Shown: positions 7,006 to 15,219 of the stretch, one piece after another
How the letters are laid out: each line of letters begins with the position of its first letter
Position numbering within the stretch: position 1 is the first letter of the stretch
Source: Arcanobacterium_A sp034173665
GTDB lineage: Bacteria; Actinomycetota; Actinomycetes; Actinomycetales; Actinomycetaceae
Direction of reading: 5' to 3'
Assembly: GCA_034173665.1 (NCBI GenBank)
Contig: JAXFDG010000173.1
Coordinates: 1-26,737 of the forward strand
DNA length: 26,737 bases
The notes under the pieces: generated by a model
What the model saw: the letters and a program-made list of their open reading frames with translations, nothing else
Databases searched by the model: none
Told to the model about the DNA's origin: nothing
Position numbers and translations under genes: made by a program

Positions 7006-8004
7006 ATGGATCTCACCCTTTTCTTGGTGGCGACCGTTGTTGTAGTTGCACTTATTTTTGATTACACAAACGGCTTCCACGACGCCGCGAACGCGATTGC
7101 AACTTCTGTTTCAACTCGCGCGCTCACGCCACGCCAAGCACTAACAATGGCGGCGGTAATGAACTTCATTGGTGCTCTTATGGGTACTGCAGTCGCCGAA
7201 ACAATTGGCTCGGGCATTATTGGGCCACCAGGCGATAATCACGGTCTTGTGATTGTTATGTCCGGCCTGGTTGGCGCAATCGTTTGGAATTACACGACTT
7301 GGTGGTTCGGTCTTCCGTCCTCATCTTCACACGCTCTAATTGGCGGCTTAATGGGTGCTGGTATTGCTGCGTCTGTTACCGTTCACTGGGACGTTATCGC
7401 GAAGAAAGTTGTTATTCCAATGTTTGTTTCACCATTCATTGGTTTCGCACTCGCATTCTTACTAATGAAGCTATTGCTTTTCATTTTCCGAAATGCAACC
7501 TACAAGAGAACCATGAGCAACTTCCGTCACGCACAGACTTTCTCAGCTGCTCTTATGGCTCTCGGTCATGGCTTACAAGATGCACAAAAAACAATGGGCG
7601 TGATTGTTCTCGCACTCGTTGCTGGTGGATACTGGGATGGCACTGGAATCCCACTCTGGGTAAAACTCGCAGCAGCAGCAGCGATTTCTGCTGGAACATA
7701 TGCTGGCGGTTGGCGAATCATGAAAACTCTGGGACAAAAGATTATTGATCTTGATCCCGCACATGGCTTTGCCGCCGAAACTGTAGCCGCAAGTGTTCTC
7801 TACAGTGCCGCATACATTTTCCATGCACCAATCTCAACTACTCACACAATCACTTCTGCAATTATGGGCGTTGGGGCAACCACTCGCCGCTCTGCAGTAC
7901 GTTGGGGAGTTGCCGGAAATATTGTTGGCGCATGGTTCCTCACTATTCCAGCAGCTGCTGGTATTGCCATGATTAGTTACGGGCTACTTCATTTCATTGC
8001 TTAA
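7006..8004 (+). CDS. pit: Inorganic phosphate transporter, Pit family
   Basis: Low-affinity, ion-coupled phosphate importer in the inner membrane (PHO4 family). Both family signatures are present. The N-terminal one is FDYTNGFHDAANAIATS (residues 18-34). The repeated C-terminal one is HAPISTTHTITSAIMGVG (273-290). GHGLQDAQKTMG (187-198) and SSSSHALIGG (105-114) lie between them, with about nine to ten membrane spans. At 332 residues it has the short form common in actinobacteria. It follows the DUF47 gene by five bases, and a strong terminator follows. Confidence 0.96.
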   Translation: MDLTLFLVATVVVVALIFDYTNGFHDAANAIATSVSTRALTPRQALTMAAVMNFIGALMGTAVAETIGSGIIGPPGDNHGLVIVMSGLVGAIVWNYTTWWFGLPSSSSHALIGGLMGAGIAASVTVHWDVIAKKVVIPMFVSPFIGFALAFLLMKLLLFIFRNATYKRTMSNFRHAQTFSAALMALGHGLQDAQKTMGVIVLALVAGGYWDGTGIPLWVKLAAAAAISAGTYAGGWRIMKTLGQKIIDLDPAHGFAAETVAASVLYSAAYIFHAPISTTHTITSAIMGVGATTRRSAVRWGVAGNIVGAWFLTIPAAAGIAMISYGLLHFIA

Positions 8005-8095
8005 ATTACCGTGATTTAAGTTCTGATTTCACTTGAACCTGAAAAATACGGTTCAGAAAATAATTAGCCTTAAACAAATGAAAATTTCAGCATAA

Positions 8096-8142
8096 AAAGT
8101 GTCTTGCTGATTTAACAACAAGTTAAGTCAGCAAGACACTTT
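8096..8142. terminator. Bidirectional terminator between pit and the GH27 gene
   Basis: A 21-bp stem (8096-8116 with 8122-8142, one G-U pair) with the loop AACAA. T-rich tracts flank both sides (CTTTCTTTT on plus, CTTTTTATG on minus), so it can serve both convergent transcription units. Confidence 0.88.
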
Positions 8143-8156
8143 CTTTTATCAGGTTT

Positions 8157-9605
8157 TTATAAAGTCTTTTCCGCAACAATAACAACTGAACTATAACCCG
8201 GAACTTGTATTTGTAGTGTTTCGCCCTTGCAGTAAGATTCAAATACTCGTCGTAGTTCATGATTAAGTTTGAAACCCTCTGAAACACTGTTCAGCTCACT
8301 ATCCACAACAGAGGTTGGAGAAAAATTCTGTACTAAATATTTATTTCCGACGGCGAAGAAGCGAATCCGCCTTTGCCCAGAAGCCGCAAGCGCATCTCTT
8401 GGAGTCGTTTTTAGTACTAACTTTTTTGCAAATCGTGAATTATTTACCCAAAGCCGCGCAATTTCTTGCCCTAAATCTCGCCTAAGTTCGGTAAAAATTC
8501 CATCATCAGCAACAATTTCTGAAGCAGAAATATGCTTGTGTTGATTTAAATAAAGCGCTGCAGAATCACGCAAAGTTTCAATTACAGCATCACCTGTTTT
8601 ATATTCGCGCAAATCAGTGCCAATCATCAAAGGTGAATTCATCAACCCCCAAAGACGAATATGGCTCCTCCCTAATTCCCTATTCCGTAAATTCCCCACA
8701 TGCAACATATCCGGATCCGCAAATGCCGCTGGCTGATTCAAGCTTGTATGCTCAATATTCTTTCGCACAATACTGAAAATAGACCTTGCTGTAGGCATAA
8801 TATCCGCCGTAGTTCGCCAAGAATTAGCAATCTCTGCAGCCCAATTCCAAGGTTGAGTTTTCCCGTATTCGCTAATTGAATAGGTCATTTCCCGGTCCGT
8901 TTGCGAAATTAGATCCGACATCTTTGTAAATGCAGAAATTTCACATAAATCTGTTCCGCAATTTCCGTTGCACCAATCATATTTCAGATAGTCGACTTCC
9001 CAATCTAATAATTGTGCGAAGTCACTAGCCTCTCTCCCCCAAGATCCTAAATTGTTTAAACGTTGCGAATCACTTGGAACCGGTTTAATTCTTTCCATTC
9101 TTGCCAGTAATCGTGTAAATAGATTTGGCTTTACCGCGATTAGCTCCTCGAGCCCAAAGTTTTCCGACAGCTCCTTAGACTCAAGGTTTTCTCGGGAAGC
9201 ATCATGACCTTCTTCAGAGTTGAAATTAGTGTGTTTTGATGCAATATTCTTCCGCCGAACTTTTTCCAGCTTTCTTCCATAAGCATCATAAATTTGTGCG
9301 CAAGTACGTTTCCCTGGGGCAAGATATAAACCAAATTTTAATCCCCGAGCATGAATTTCTTTACTTAGCCAAGCCATCCCATGCGGGAAACGCTTTGCAC
9401 AAGATACTAACTTTCCATCTTTATCCCGCAGCGGTGCCTGCCACCCATCATCAACAACGACTGTATTGTAACCAAGCTCAGCAAGCCCGAGTTCAATTAA
9501 GGCATCTGCATTGCCCAATATCGTTGTTTCATCAAAATCATAGCAACGGAATGCATTCCAGCTATTCCAGCCCATCGTCGGGGTACCTTGAGTTGAAAGC
9601 ACCAT
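8157..9605 (-). CDS. GH27 alpha-galactosidase-like glycoside hydrolase with a large insertion
   Basis: Retaining glycosidase of family GH27, probably releasing alpha-linked galactose. It opens TPTMGWNSWNAF (8-19), with VVDDGWQ (50-56) and the nucleophile in YLKYDWC (Asp210). The acid/base is in SWRTTADI (Asp268), and DPDML...SPLMIGTD (297-331) follows. There is no signal peptide, so it is predicted to act inside the cell on imported oligosaccharides. Between TCAQIYDA (about 101-108) and GSWGREASDF (187-196) is an extra ~78 residues, charged and partly helical, which ordinary GH27 enzymes lack. It is 482 residues long, has a plausible ribosome-binding site (AGGA), and stands alone between terminators. 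Sugar-transport genes are absent nearby. Confidence 0.9.
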   Translation of the reverse strand: MVLSTQGTPTMGWNSWNAFRCYDFDETTILGNADALIELGLAELGYNTVVVDDGWQAPLRDKDGKLVSCAKRFPHGMAWLSKEIHARGLKFGLYLAPGKRTCAQIYDAYGRKLEKVRRKNIASKHTNFNSEEGHDASRENLESKELSENFGLEELIAVKPNLFTRLLARMERIKPVPSDSQRLNNLGSWGREASDFAQLLDWEVDYLKYDWCNGNCGTDLCEISAFTKMSDLISQTDREMTYSISEYGKTQPWNWAAEIANSWRTTADIMPTARSIFSIVRKNIEHTSLNQPAAFADPDMLHVGNLRNRELGRSHIRLWGLMNSPLMIGTDLREYKTGDAVIETLRDSAALYLNQHKHISASEIVADDGIFTELRRDLGQEIARLWVNNSRFAKKLVLKTTPRDALAASGQRRIRFFAVGNKYLVQNFSPTSVVDSELNSVSEGFKLNHELRRVFESYCKGETLQIQVPGYSSVVIVAEKTL

Positions 9606-9662
9606 TTCAGTCCTACATAAATCTTCGTTGATTAACCTGAAATAATTCTAACGAAACTCAAG

Positions 9663-9692
9663 GCTTGGGCGTTTACAATAAAACGCCCAAGC
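9663..9692 (-). terminator. Terminator-like hairpin at the end of the pst operon
   Basis: A perfect 12-bp stem, GCTTGGGCGTTT with AAACGCCCAAGC, and a 6-base loop, starting three bases after the pstB stop. The T tract that follows on the minus strand is weak (CTTGAGTTTCG). Confidence 0.65.
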
Positions 9693-9694
9693 AA

Positions 9695-10474
9695 TCACCC
9701 GAAACGGCCAGAAACATAATCTTCTGTTTCTTTCTTCGCCGGATTCGAAAAAATCTTCTCGGTATCGTCGTATTCCACTAAGTGCCCTGGCTTTCCTGTG
9801 CCTTCAATGTTAAAGAACCCAGTTTTTTGTGAAACTCGAGCCGCTTGTTGCATATTATGGGTCACGATAACGATGGTGTAGTCCTTCTGCAATTCTTGCA
9901 TCAAATCTTCAATTGCAAGTGTGGAAATCGGATCTAGTGCCGAACATGGCTCATCCATTAACAGCACTCGTGGTTTTACGGCGATTGCACGAGCAATACA
10001 AAGACGCTGTTGCTGCCCACCAGAAAGTGAAGACCCAGGACGGTCTAAACGATCCTTTACTTCATTCCAAAGATTTGCTCCTCGCAGCGAAGTCTCAACA
10101 ATTTCTTCTGCCTCAGATTTCGAAATTTTCCGATTATTCAACTTAATTCCGGCAAGCACATTATCGGCAATAGACATTGTTGGGAAAGGGTTTGGACGCT
10201 GAAAGACCATTCCCACATGCTCACGAACTCGCACCGGATCCACGCCCTCAGCATAGATATCCTCGCCGTCAATAATAACTGAGCCAACAGAACGAGCTCC
10301 CGGAATAACTTCATGCATCCGGTTTAAAGAACGGAGAAAAGTCGATTTACCACAGCCAGAAGGTCCAATAAGCGCAGTAATTGAACGGGCCTCAATGTCC
10401 ACATTCACATCCTCCACAGCAAGAAAATCGCCGTAATAGATATTCAAATTTGATACTTGGATTCCGTCTGCCAC
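9695..10474 (-). CDS. pstB: Phosphate ABC transporter ATP-binding protein
   Basis: ATPase that powers high-affinity phosphate import through PstA-PstC. All ABC motifs are present: Walker A GPSGCGKST (37-45), Q-loop VFQRPNPFP (90-98), signature LSGGQQQR (150-157), Walker B VLLMDE (170-175) and switch His206. The RPNPFPTMSI stretch is typical of PstB rather than other ABC ATPases. At 259 residues it is full length. The start is a GTG with AAGGGA five bases before it. It is the last pst gene, separated from pstA by 126 bp without a recognisable gene. No phoU follows, unlike in many pst operons. Confidence 0.97.
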   Translation of the reverse strand: MADGIQVSNLNIYYGDFLAVEDVNVDIEARSITALIGPSGCGKSTFLRSLNRMHEVIPGARSVGSVIIDGEDIYAEGVDPVRVREHVGMVFQRPNPFPTMSIADNVLAGIKLNNRKISKSEAEEIVETSLRGANLWNEVKDRLDRPGSSLSGGQQQRLCIARAIAVKPRVLLMDEPCSALDPISTLAIEDLMQELQKDYTIVIVTHNMQQAARVSQKTGFFNIEGTGKPGHLVEYDDTEKIFSNPAKKETEDYVSGRFG

Positions 10475-10600
10475 AACAATCCCTTTCCCCTGATTATTAA
10501 ACTAAAGAATTCCGTAATTTCGATAAGATTTTTGTTTCCACCACATTTGGTGCTTATTTAAGATTTAGTAGTTTTGTCTTTTGAATTTAATAATGCTGTT

Positions 10601-11653
10601 TTATTCACCCTTCGGAGCAAAACGCTTTGCAATCCATCGCGCAAACAAATTCAACAAAAGTACGATCATAATCAGTAATAGCGCGCCCGCCCAAGCTGTA
10701 ACTTGATTTCCCTTTGTATATTCGGTGTATACATAAACTGGGAGGGTTAGCATCTGCCCAGCAAACATATTCATGTTATAAACATCGGTGGTTCCAGCCG
10801 TAATCAATAACGGTGCGGACTCGCCAATAATTCGCGCAATCGCAATTACAATACCCGAAACAATTCCTGAAACTGCGGTTCGTAAAACTACGCGGATAAT
10901 GGTTCCTGATTTTGTAACACCTAAAGCATAAGCAGCTTCTCGTAATTCTTTGGAAACTAAGCGAAGCATTTCTTCAGTATTACGCACCACAATTGGAGTC
11001 ATTAGCACTACAAGAGCAATTGCTCCCATAAAACCTGACTTAAATTGAGTCTGCCCAAATAGTGCCAAATTAATCATCGGAATCATCGCTGCCGCAAATA
11101 AACCAGCCACAATCGAAGGAATACCCGTCATAACGTCAACCAGAAAAGTGATGACTCGCGCAAATTTCCCTCGACCATACTCGACTAAATAAATCGCTGT
11201 TAAAACTCCGAACGGAATCGAAATCAATGCGGCCATTCCGGTGATTGCAAGAGTCCCTACAATTGCATGACCTGCTCCAACAATTGCATCAGCATTCGAA
11301 GAACCAAAAGTGGTTTGCGTGAGATACCCCGGAGTCACTAATCGCTCCCAGCCCTGCAACACAACCGTATAGAGCAAAGAGAACAGCGGAATCACGGCCA
11401 TCACGAATGCGCCAACAACAATATTTGTTGCGATTCGATTATTTCCGTAACGACGACCTTCCACAGAGTACCCGAAGATTGCTGAAAGGATGAGGAAAAA
11501 TAGTGCTGCCACGAACCCAGCAGAAACTACATCAGGTTCATCTTTTCCAGCTACTAAGAGTAACGTTGCGGCAGCAATCGATACTGCACCGGCTGCAAGA
11601 TTGAACCATTTCGGTAAATAACGCTGCTTAGTTTGAATATTACTACGGCTCAT
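10601..11653 (-). CDS. pstA: Phosphate ABC transporter permease PstA
   Basis: Inner-membrane permease that forms the phosphate channel with PstC. The 350-residue protein has the binding-protein-dependent permease fold, with the coupling loop ELREAAYALGVTKSGTI in its second half. An extra pair of hydrophobic spans lies near the N-terminus (about 17-62), as seen in actinobacterial PstA. The ATG overlaps the pstC stop in ATGA (11650-11653), so translation of the two is coupled. Confidence 0.96.
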   Translation of the reverse strand: MSRSNIQTKQRYLPKWFNLAAGAVSIAAATLLLVAGKDEPDVVSAGFVAALFFLILSAIFGYSVEGRRYGNNRIATNIVVGAFVMAVIPLFSLLYTVVLQGWERLVTPGYLTQTTFGSSNADAIVGAGHAIVGTLAITGMAALISIPFGVLTAIYLVEYGRGKFARVITFLVDVMTGIPSIVAGLFAAAMIPMINLALFGQTQFKSGFMGAIALVVLMTPIVVRNTEEMLRLVSKELREAAYALGVTKSGTIIRVVLRTAVSGIVSGIVIAIARIIGESAPLLITAGTTDVYNMNMFAGQMLTLPVYVYTEYTKGNQVTAWAGALLLIMIVLLLNLFARWIAKRFAPKGE

Positions 11654-12831
11654 GCATTCGCTCCTGAGAATTCGGCATACCGGCTAACAATAGCTCGCGC
11701 AATAAAGTTCACAACAAAGGTGATAATAAACAGAATGAAACCTAAGGCCACCAAGAAGTCTGAGGAAAGCCCTGAAGATTCCGGGAATCGCAGTGCAATT
11801 TGAGAAGCGATTGTGGAATGTTGCCCCGGGGAGAAAATCTTAAAGTTAATCATCAGACCTGGCGATAACACCATTAATAAAGCCATCGTTTCGCCGAGGG
11901 CTCGACCAAAGCCAAGCATTGTTGCGGAAACAATGCCAGAACGTCCATGAGGTAAAACCACCATTTTAATCATTTCAAAGCGGGTCGCACCTAAAGCTAA
12001 AGAAGCTTCTTCCTGAAGACGCGGAGTTTGCAAAAACACTTCACGACACAGTGAGGTGATAATCGGCAAAATCATCACCGCCAAAATAATTCCGCCCATC
12101 ATAATATTTCGTGCCGGAGGAACGAAAGCAAGTGAGTCTGGCTGAATTGGCCACCAGTCAAAGGTTTGCGCCATATAAGAAAAACCAGGAATACCGCCGG
12201 ACCAAACTTCTACGCCGTCAACCATTTCCTTCGTTCCAGCCAGAAACCGGAAAACTCCGGTAAAGGTTTCTGAAATCCAAGTAAATATTGGACGTAATAA
12301 AGGTTCGAGCGTCCACATTCCCCAAAGGCCAAAAACAACCGATGGAATTGCGGCGAGAAGATCGATTAGATACCCAAAAACAGTGGCTAGTCTCCGCGGC
12401 GCATAGTGCGAAATAAAAAGTGCGATTGCAACAGCGAAAGGAACAGCAATAACTAAGGCGATAATTGACGCGAGTAATGTGCCAAAAATTGCTGCTCCAG
12501 CAAAACTCCAGAAACTTTCACCCCGAGTAAATCCGACTTGCGAAATAATCGTCTCATTTGATGCGAAAAGTGCATTCTTTGACGATAACAGCAAGAATAA
12601 TGCCACTGCTGCAAGAAGTACGAGAATTAAAGCTCCGGAAGCAGTAGCAGTCCAGCGAAAAAATTTATCGAATCGACTAGCGTTTCCAACGGGCGACCAA
12701 ATTGCGTGCGGACGCTCTTCTGGATTATCCAGATTTTTCTTCCCGCTCTGCATCTGCGTATTTTCCACTGAAACCTCGCTATCAGACAGCTGCATACCTG
12801 CGCTATCGGGAACTTTTATTTCTGATGACAC
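11650..12831 (-). CDS. pstC: Phosphate ABC transporter permease PstC
   Basis: Partner permease of PstA. A polar ~50-residue cytoplasmic N-terminus precedes the first span. The coupling loop EEASLALGATRFEMIKMVVLP lies in the C-terminal half. A longer-than-usual external loop (about 187-235) sits between spans. At 393 residues it is longer than the ~310 of proteobacterial PstC, mainly through the N-terminus and that loop. The start is a GTG preceded by GAGGAA. It lies 90 bp after pstS, with a hairpin between. Confidence 0.96.
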   Translation of the reverse strand: MSSEIKVPDSAGMQLSDSEVSVENTQMQSGKKNLDNPEERPHAIWSPVGNASRFDKFFRWTATASGALILVLLAAVALFLLLSSKNALFASNETIISQVGFTRGESFWSFAGAAIFGTLLASIIALVIAVPFAVAIALFISHYAPRRLATVFGYLIDLLAAIPSVVFGLWGMWTLEPLLRPIFTWISETFTGVFRFLAGTKEMVDGVEVWSGGIPGFSYMAQTFDWWPIQPDSLAFVPPARNIMMGGIILAVMILPIITSLCREVFLQTPRLQEEASLALGATRFEMIKMVVLPHGRSGIVSATMLGFGRALGETMALLMVLSPGLMINFKIFSPGQHSTIASQIALRFPESSGLSSDFLVALGFILFIITFVVNFIARAIVSRYAEFSGANA

Positions 12832-12869
12832 TTTTAATTCCTCTAAAAATACTTGTCATGCACCAAAGT

Positions 12870-12899
12870 GACCAGCACCGGATTTCTCTGGCACTGGTC
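12870..12899 (-). other. Intercistronic hairpin between pstS and pstC
   Basis: On the minus strand GACCAGTGCC pairs with GGTGCTGGTC in a 10-bp stem with two G-U pairs and a 10-base loop. No full T tract follows (only ACTTTGG). It may act as a partial terminator or RNA-stabilising end that raises PstS over PstCAB; that role is inference. Confidence 0.5.
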
Positions 12900-12921
12900 T
12901 ACTCTGACTCAAGCTTTAGCT

Positions 12922-14016
12922 TTATCCACCGATTTGTGCAATTGCTGCCTCAACCTTGGTACGAAGAGAATCGGAGATTGGAGCGTTTCCACCACCAGCA
13001 TTCGCTGAAGCTTCCTGACCTTCCTTTGAAGCAATGTAGCTTAGGAAGGCTTTTACATTTGCCGCATCATCTGCGTTGTCATAAGTAGTGCAAGCTACAA
13101 GATAGGAAACCATCACGATTGGATAAGCACCTGGAATGGATCCGTCGCGCTTTAGCTCTACCGTTAGACGACGATCGCTCGCATCTGCAGTAGGGGCTGA
13201 GCCGTCAACAATCTTTGCAGCTGCTTCTGGAGAGTATGGAAGGAATTCACCTGCAACTTCAATCGCTGCTGTTCCAAGGTCACCAACCTGTGATGCATCT
13301 GCGTAAGTAATCGCACCTGGGGTAGAAGTTACTAAGTTCACCACACCAGAGGTCTTCTCTGCAGATTGTGTTCCCGTGCGCGGCCAAGTATCCGCAGCTT
13401 CATATGGCCATGCCGCACCTGCAGCCTCGGTTAAGTAGTGTTGGAAATTCTCCGTTGTGCCAGAATCGTCAGCACGATTAACTGGAATAATATCCAAGTC
13501 TGGAAGCTTTACATCAGAATTGATAGCTGCGATTGCGGCATCGTTCCACTTCGTAATCTTGCCATCAAAAATCTTTGCAACAAGTTCTGCAGTGAGATTA
13601 AGTTGGTCAATATCTGGCAAATTAAAGGTAATTGCAATCGGTGAAACATAGAGTGGAAGCTCTAATGGTTCAGTATCACCGCAACGCTTTGTTGCAGCAG
13701 CAATTTCATCTTCTTTTAAGATTGAATCAGTGCCCGCGTAAACAGTTGCACCAGCAATGAATTGCTTTCGACCAGTTCCGGATCCTGTTGGGTCATAATT
13801 TACAACTACGCCAGAAGTTCCTGTGAAGTTATCACGCCATGCCTGCTGGGCATTCACCTGTGATGAAGCGCCAGAACCGTTCATCACACCTTTTGTTCCG
13901 GTGTTGTCAGTATTGGCATCATTACTAGTGCTACTACCACCAGCACATGCCGATAAGCCTAAAGTAACTGCTGAAATTGCGGCGAGTGCCTTTGCGCCTT
14001 GATTGAATTTCACCAT
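12922..14016 (-). CDS. pstS: Phosphate-binding lipoprotein PstS
   Basis: Membrane-anchored receptor that delivers phosphate to PstCA. A lipoprotein signal is clear: a charged start MVKFNQGAK, a hydrophobic core and the lipobox LSAC with Cys24. The PstS ligand-binding elements follow: GSGASSQ (47-53), a YDPTGSGTGRKQFIAG segment and DDSGTTENFQ in the middle. The 364-residue length is normal. The ATG has AAGGA five bases upstream. It is first in pstSCAB, with a PHO box about 100 bp upstream of its start. Confidence 0.97.
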   Translation of the reverse strand: MVKFNQGAKALAAISAVTLGLSACAGGSSTSNDANTDNTGTKGVMNGSGASSQVNAQQAWRDNFTGTSGVVVNYDPTGSGTGRKQFIAGATVYAGTDSILKEDEIAAATKRCGDTEPLELPLYVSPIAITFNLPDIDQLNLTAELVAKIFDGKITKWNDAAIAAINSDVKLPDLDIIPVNRADDSGTTENFQHYLTEAAGAAWPYEAADTWPRTGTQSAEKTSGVVNLVTSTPGAITYADASQVGDLGTAAIEVAGEFLPYSPEAAAKIVDGSAPTADASDRRLTVELKRDGSIPGAYPIVMVSYLVACTTYDNADDAANVKAFLSYIASKEGQEASANAGGGNAPISDSLRTKVEAAIAQIGG

Positions 14017-14040
14017 TCATTCCTTTGTAAGTGATGGATT

Positions 14041-14053
14041 GCGAAAATTTCGC
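14041..14053. promoter_or_regulatory. Inverted repeat in the pstS leader
   Basis: GCGAAA-A-TTTCGC on the plus strand forms a perfect 6+1+6 inverted repeat 24 bp before the pstS ATG. It is too tight to make a good RNA hairpin, so a protein-binding site is possible. The factor is unknown. Confidence 0.3.
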
Positions 14054-14087
14054 ACTGAGATTTCTTCATCTCTCATCACTGACAAGA

Positions 14088-14093
14088 GTATTA
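14088..14093 (-). promoter_or_regulatory. Probable -10 element of the pstS promoter
   Basis: TAATAC lies 24 bases downstream of the PHO box. A -35 hexamer at 17-bp spacing would be GCTCAA, a poor match, directly beside the box. Poor -35 plus adjacent PHO box is the usual layout for PhoP-activated promoters. Confidence 0.5.
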
Positions 14094-14117
14094 GGCAAAC
14101 TTTACAAGCATTGAGCT

Positions 14118-14139
14118 ATTAGGTGAACATTCGGTTAAC
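14118..14139 (-). promoter_or_regulatory. PHO box upstream of pstS
   Basis: Two adjacent 11-nt units on the minus strand, GTTAACCGAAT then GTTCACCTAAT, agreeing at nine of eleven positions. This fits the direct-repeat PHO box bound by PhoP in Streptomyces-type actinobacteria. The box overlaps the last codons and stop of the upstream mutT1-like gene. Confidence 0.75.
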
Positions 14140-15171
14140 GATTTCCAACCCGATAATCTTTGGTTCTTGCTGTTGTGTGCTGACGTGGAACACAATATAG
14201 TCCCCTGGTTTAATCCAAGGTGAACTCTGCGGAAGAGCCTGCGATATTTCGCTCTCAACAAAGAATGGCTCCAAGGTTTTAAAAATCATCGGTAAACTTG
14301 GTCGATGCACGCAAACAACACGCGTAGATTTCATTGCGCAACGTTCGATTGCTTTCTCGAAAAAGCCTTGTGCCGGACGCATATCATCAGCGATTGCGTG
14401 CTCGGTAAGTTCAATTCGCTGCCTGATAATCTCATGAAAACTCTTTGCAAACGGTCTAATAGTGTCGGCACAACGGGACCAAGGTGAAGAATAAATTCTT
14501 TGCACTCCATAAGCTGCTAGTTCTGGAATTAAATCCTGAGCCCGATTGCGCCCTTTCCGGGTAAGTGGCCGAGTTTCCTCCAGCTGAGCACATTCAGCTT
14601 TTGAAAGTTCGGAGCGAACCACCCCTTTGCGTTCACACCATTTTTCACGTTTTAAGGCCTCTGAATGCCGCAAAACTATTAATGCTCGAGTTGCAATTCG
14701 TTCTTGAGCAGCAAGATTACTGACGGCGTGCAGCAGCTTCAAATCTGTTTTTTGCGTTAAAAGCTCTGCTGCTGTCGCTAAATTTACCCAGCGTAATTCA
14801 TCAATTTCGGTTACGGGCGCTCTGCGAACTCTGCCAAAGCTTGATTTCGTGGATTTAGCTGGGGCGGTAACTTGTGCAAGCCAATAATGCACAGCTTTTC
14901 TTTTTCGATTTGCAATTCGATACTCTTGCCATCCTAAACTTTGCCCAAGAGCAACTAAATATCCTGTTTCCTCAGCAGTTTCTCGCACCGCGGTAACACA
15001 TAATTCTTCACCACGTTCTTGCTTCCCCTTCGGGTAAGACCAATCATTCCAATGTGGACGATGCACCAGTAAAACTTCGATTTCCCCGGGCAGAGCATCA
15101 CTCCAGCGCCAAAGTACACAGCCCGCAGCATAGACATCGGCTTCTGGAAAGTTCTGTTTTTTCTCGTTCAC
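14119..15171 (-). CDS. mutT1: MutT1-type Nudix hydrolase fused to a histidine phosphatase domain
   Basis: Two-domain cytoplasmic hydrolase of the mycobacterial MutT1 type, which breaks down oxidised nucleotides and dinucleoside polyphosphates. The Nudix box spans residues 49-71 and is complete: Gly49, Glu55, then RETAEETGY (63-71). The C-terminal histidine-phosphatase half begins VLRHSEA (166-172, catalytic His169), with SSPWSRC (228-234) and VCVHRPS (286-292, His289). At 350 residues it is slightly longer than MutT1. The start is a GTG after GGAAT. It follows ppk by 48 bp, the same neighbour as in mycobacteria, which supports the assignment. Its final codons form part of the pstS PHO box. 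Confidence 0.92.
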   Translation of the reverse strand: MNEKKQNFPEADVYAAGCVLWRWSDALPGEIEVLLVHRPHWNDWSYPKGKQERGEELCVTAVRETAEETGYLVALGQSLGWQEYRIANRKRKAVHYWLAQVTAPAKSTKSSFGRVRRAPVTEIDELRWVNLATAAELLTQKTDLKLLHAVSNLAAQERIATRALIVLRHSEALKREKWCERKGVVRSELSKAECAQLEETRPLTRKGRNRAQDLIPELAAYGVQRIYSSPWSRCADTIRPFAKSFHEIIRQRIELTEHAIADDMRPAQGFFEKAIERCAMKSTRVVCVHRPSLPMIFKTLEPFFVESEISQALPQSSPWIKPGDYIVFHVSTQQQEPKIIGLEIVNRMFT

Positions 15172-15219
15172 ATTAATTCCAATACTCGCAGGTGTTAATA
15201 ATCGGAAATTTCTTCAAAA

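Noticed and set aside
8157..9605. Horizontal transfer of the GH27 gene
   Set aside because: It is isolated between terminators, but base composition and starts look like its neighbours, and no mobile element is present. It cannot be supported by eye.
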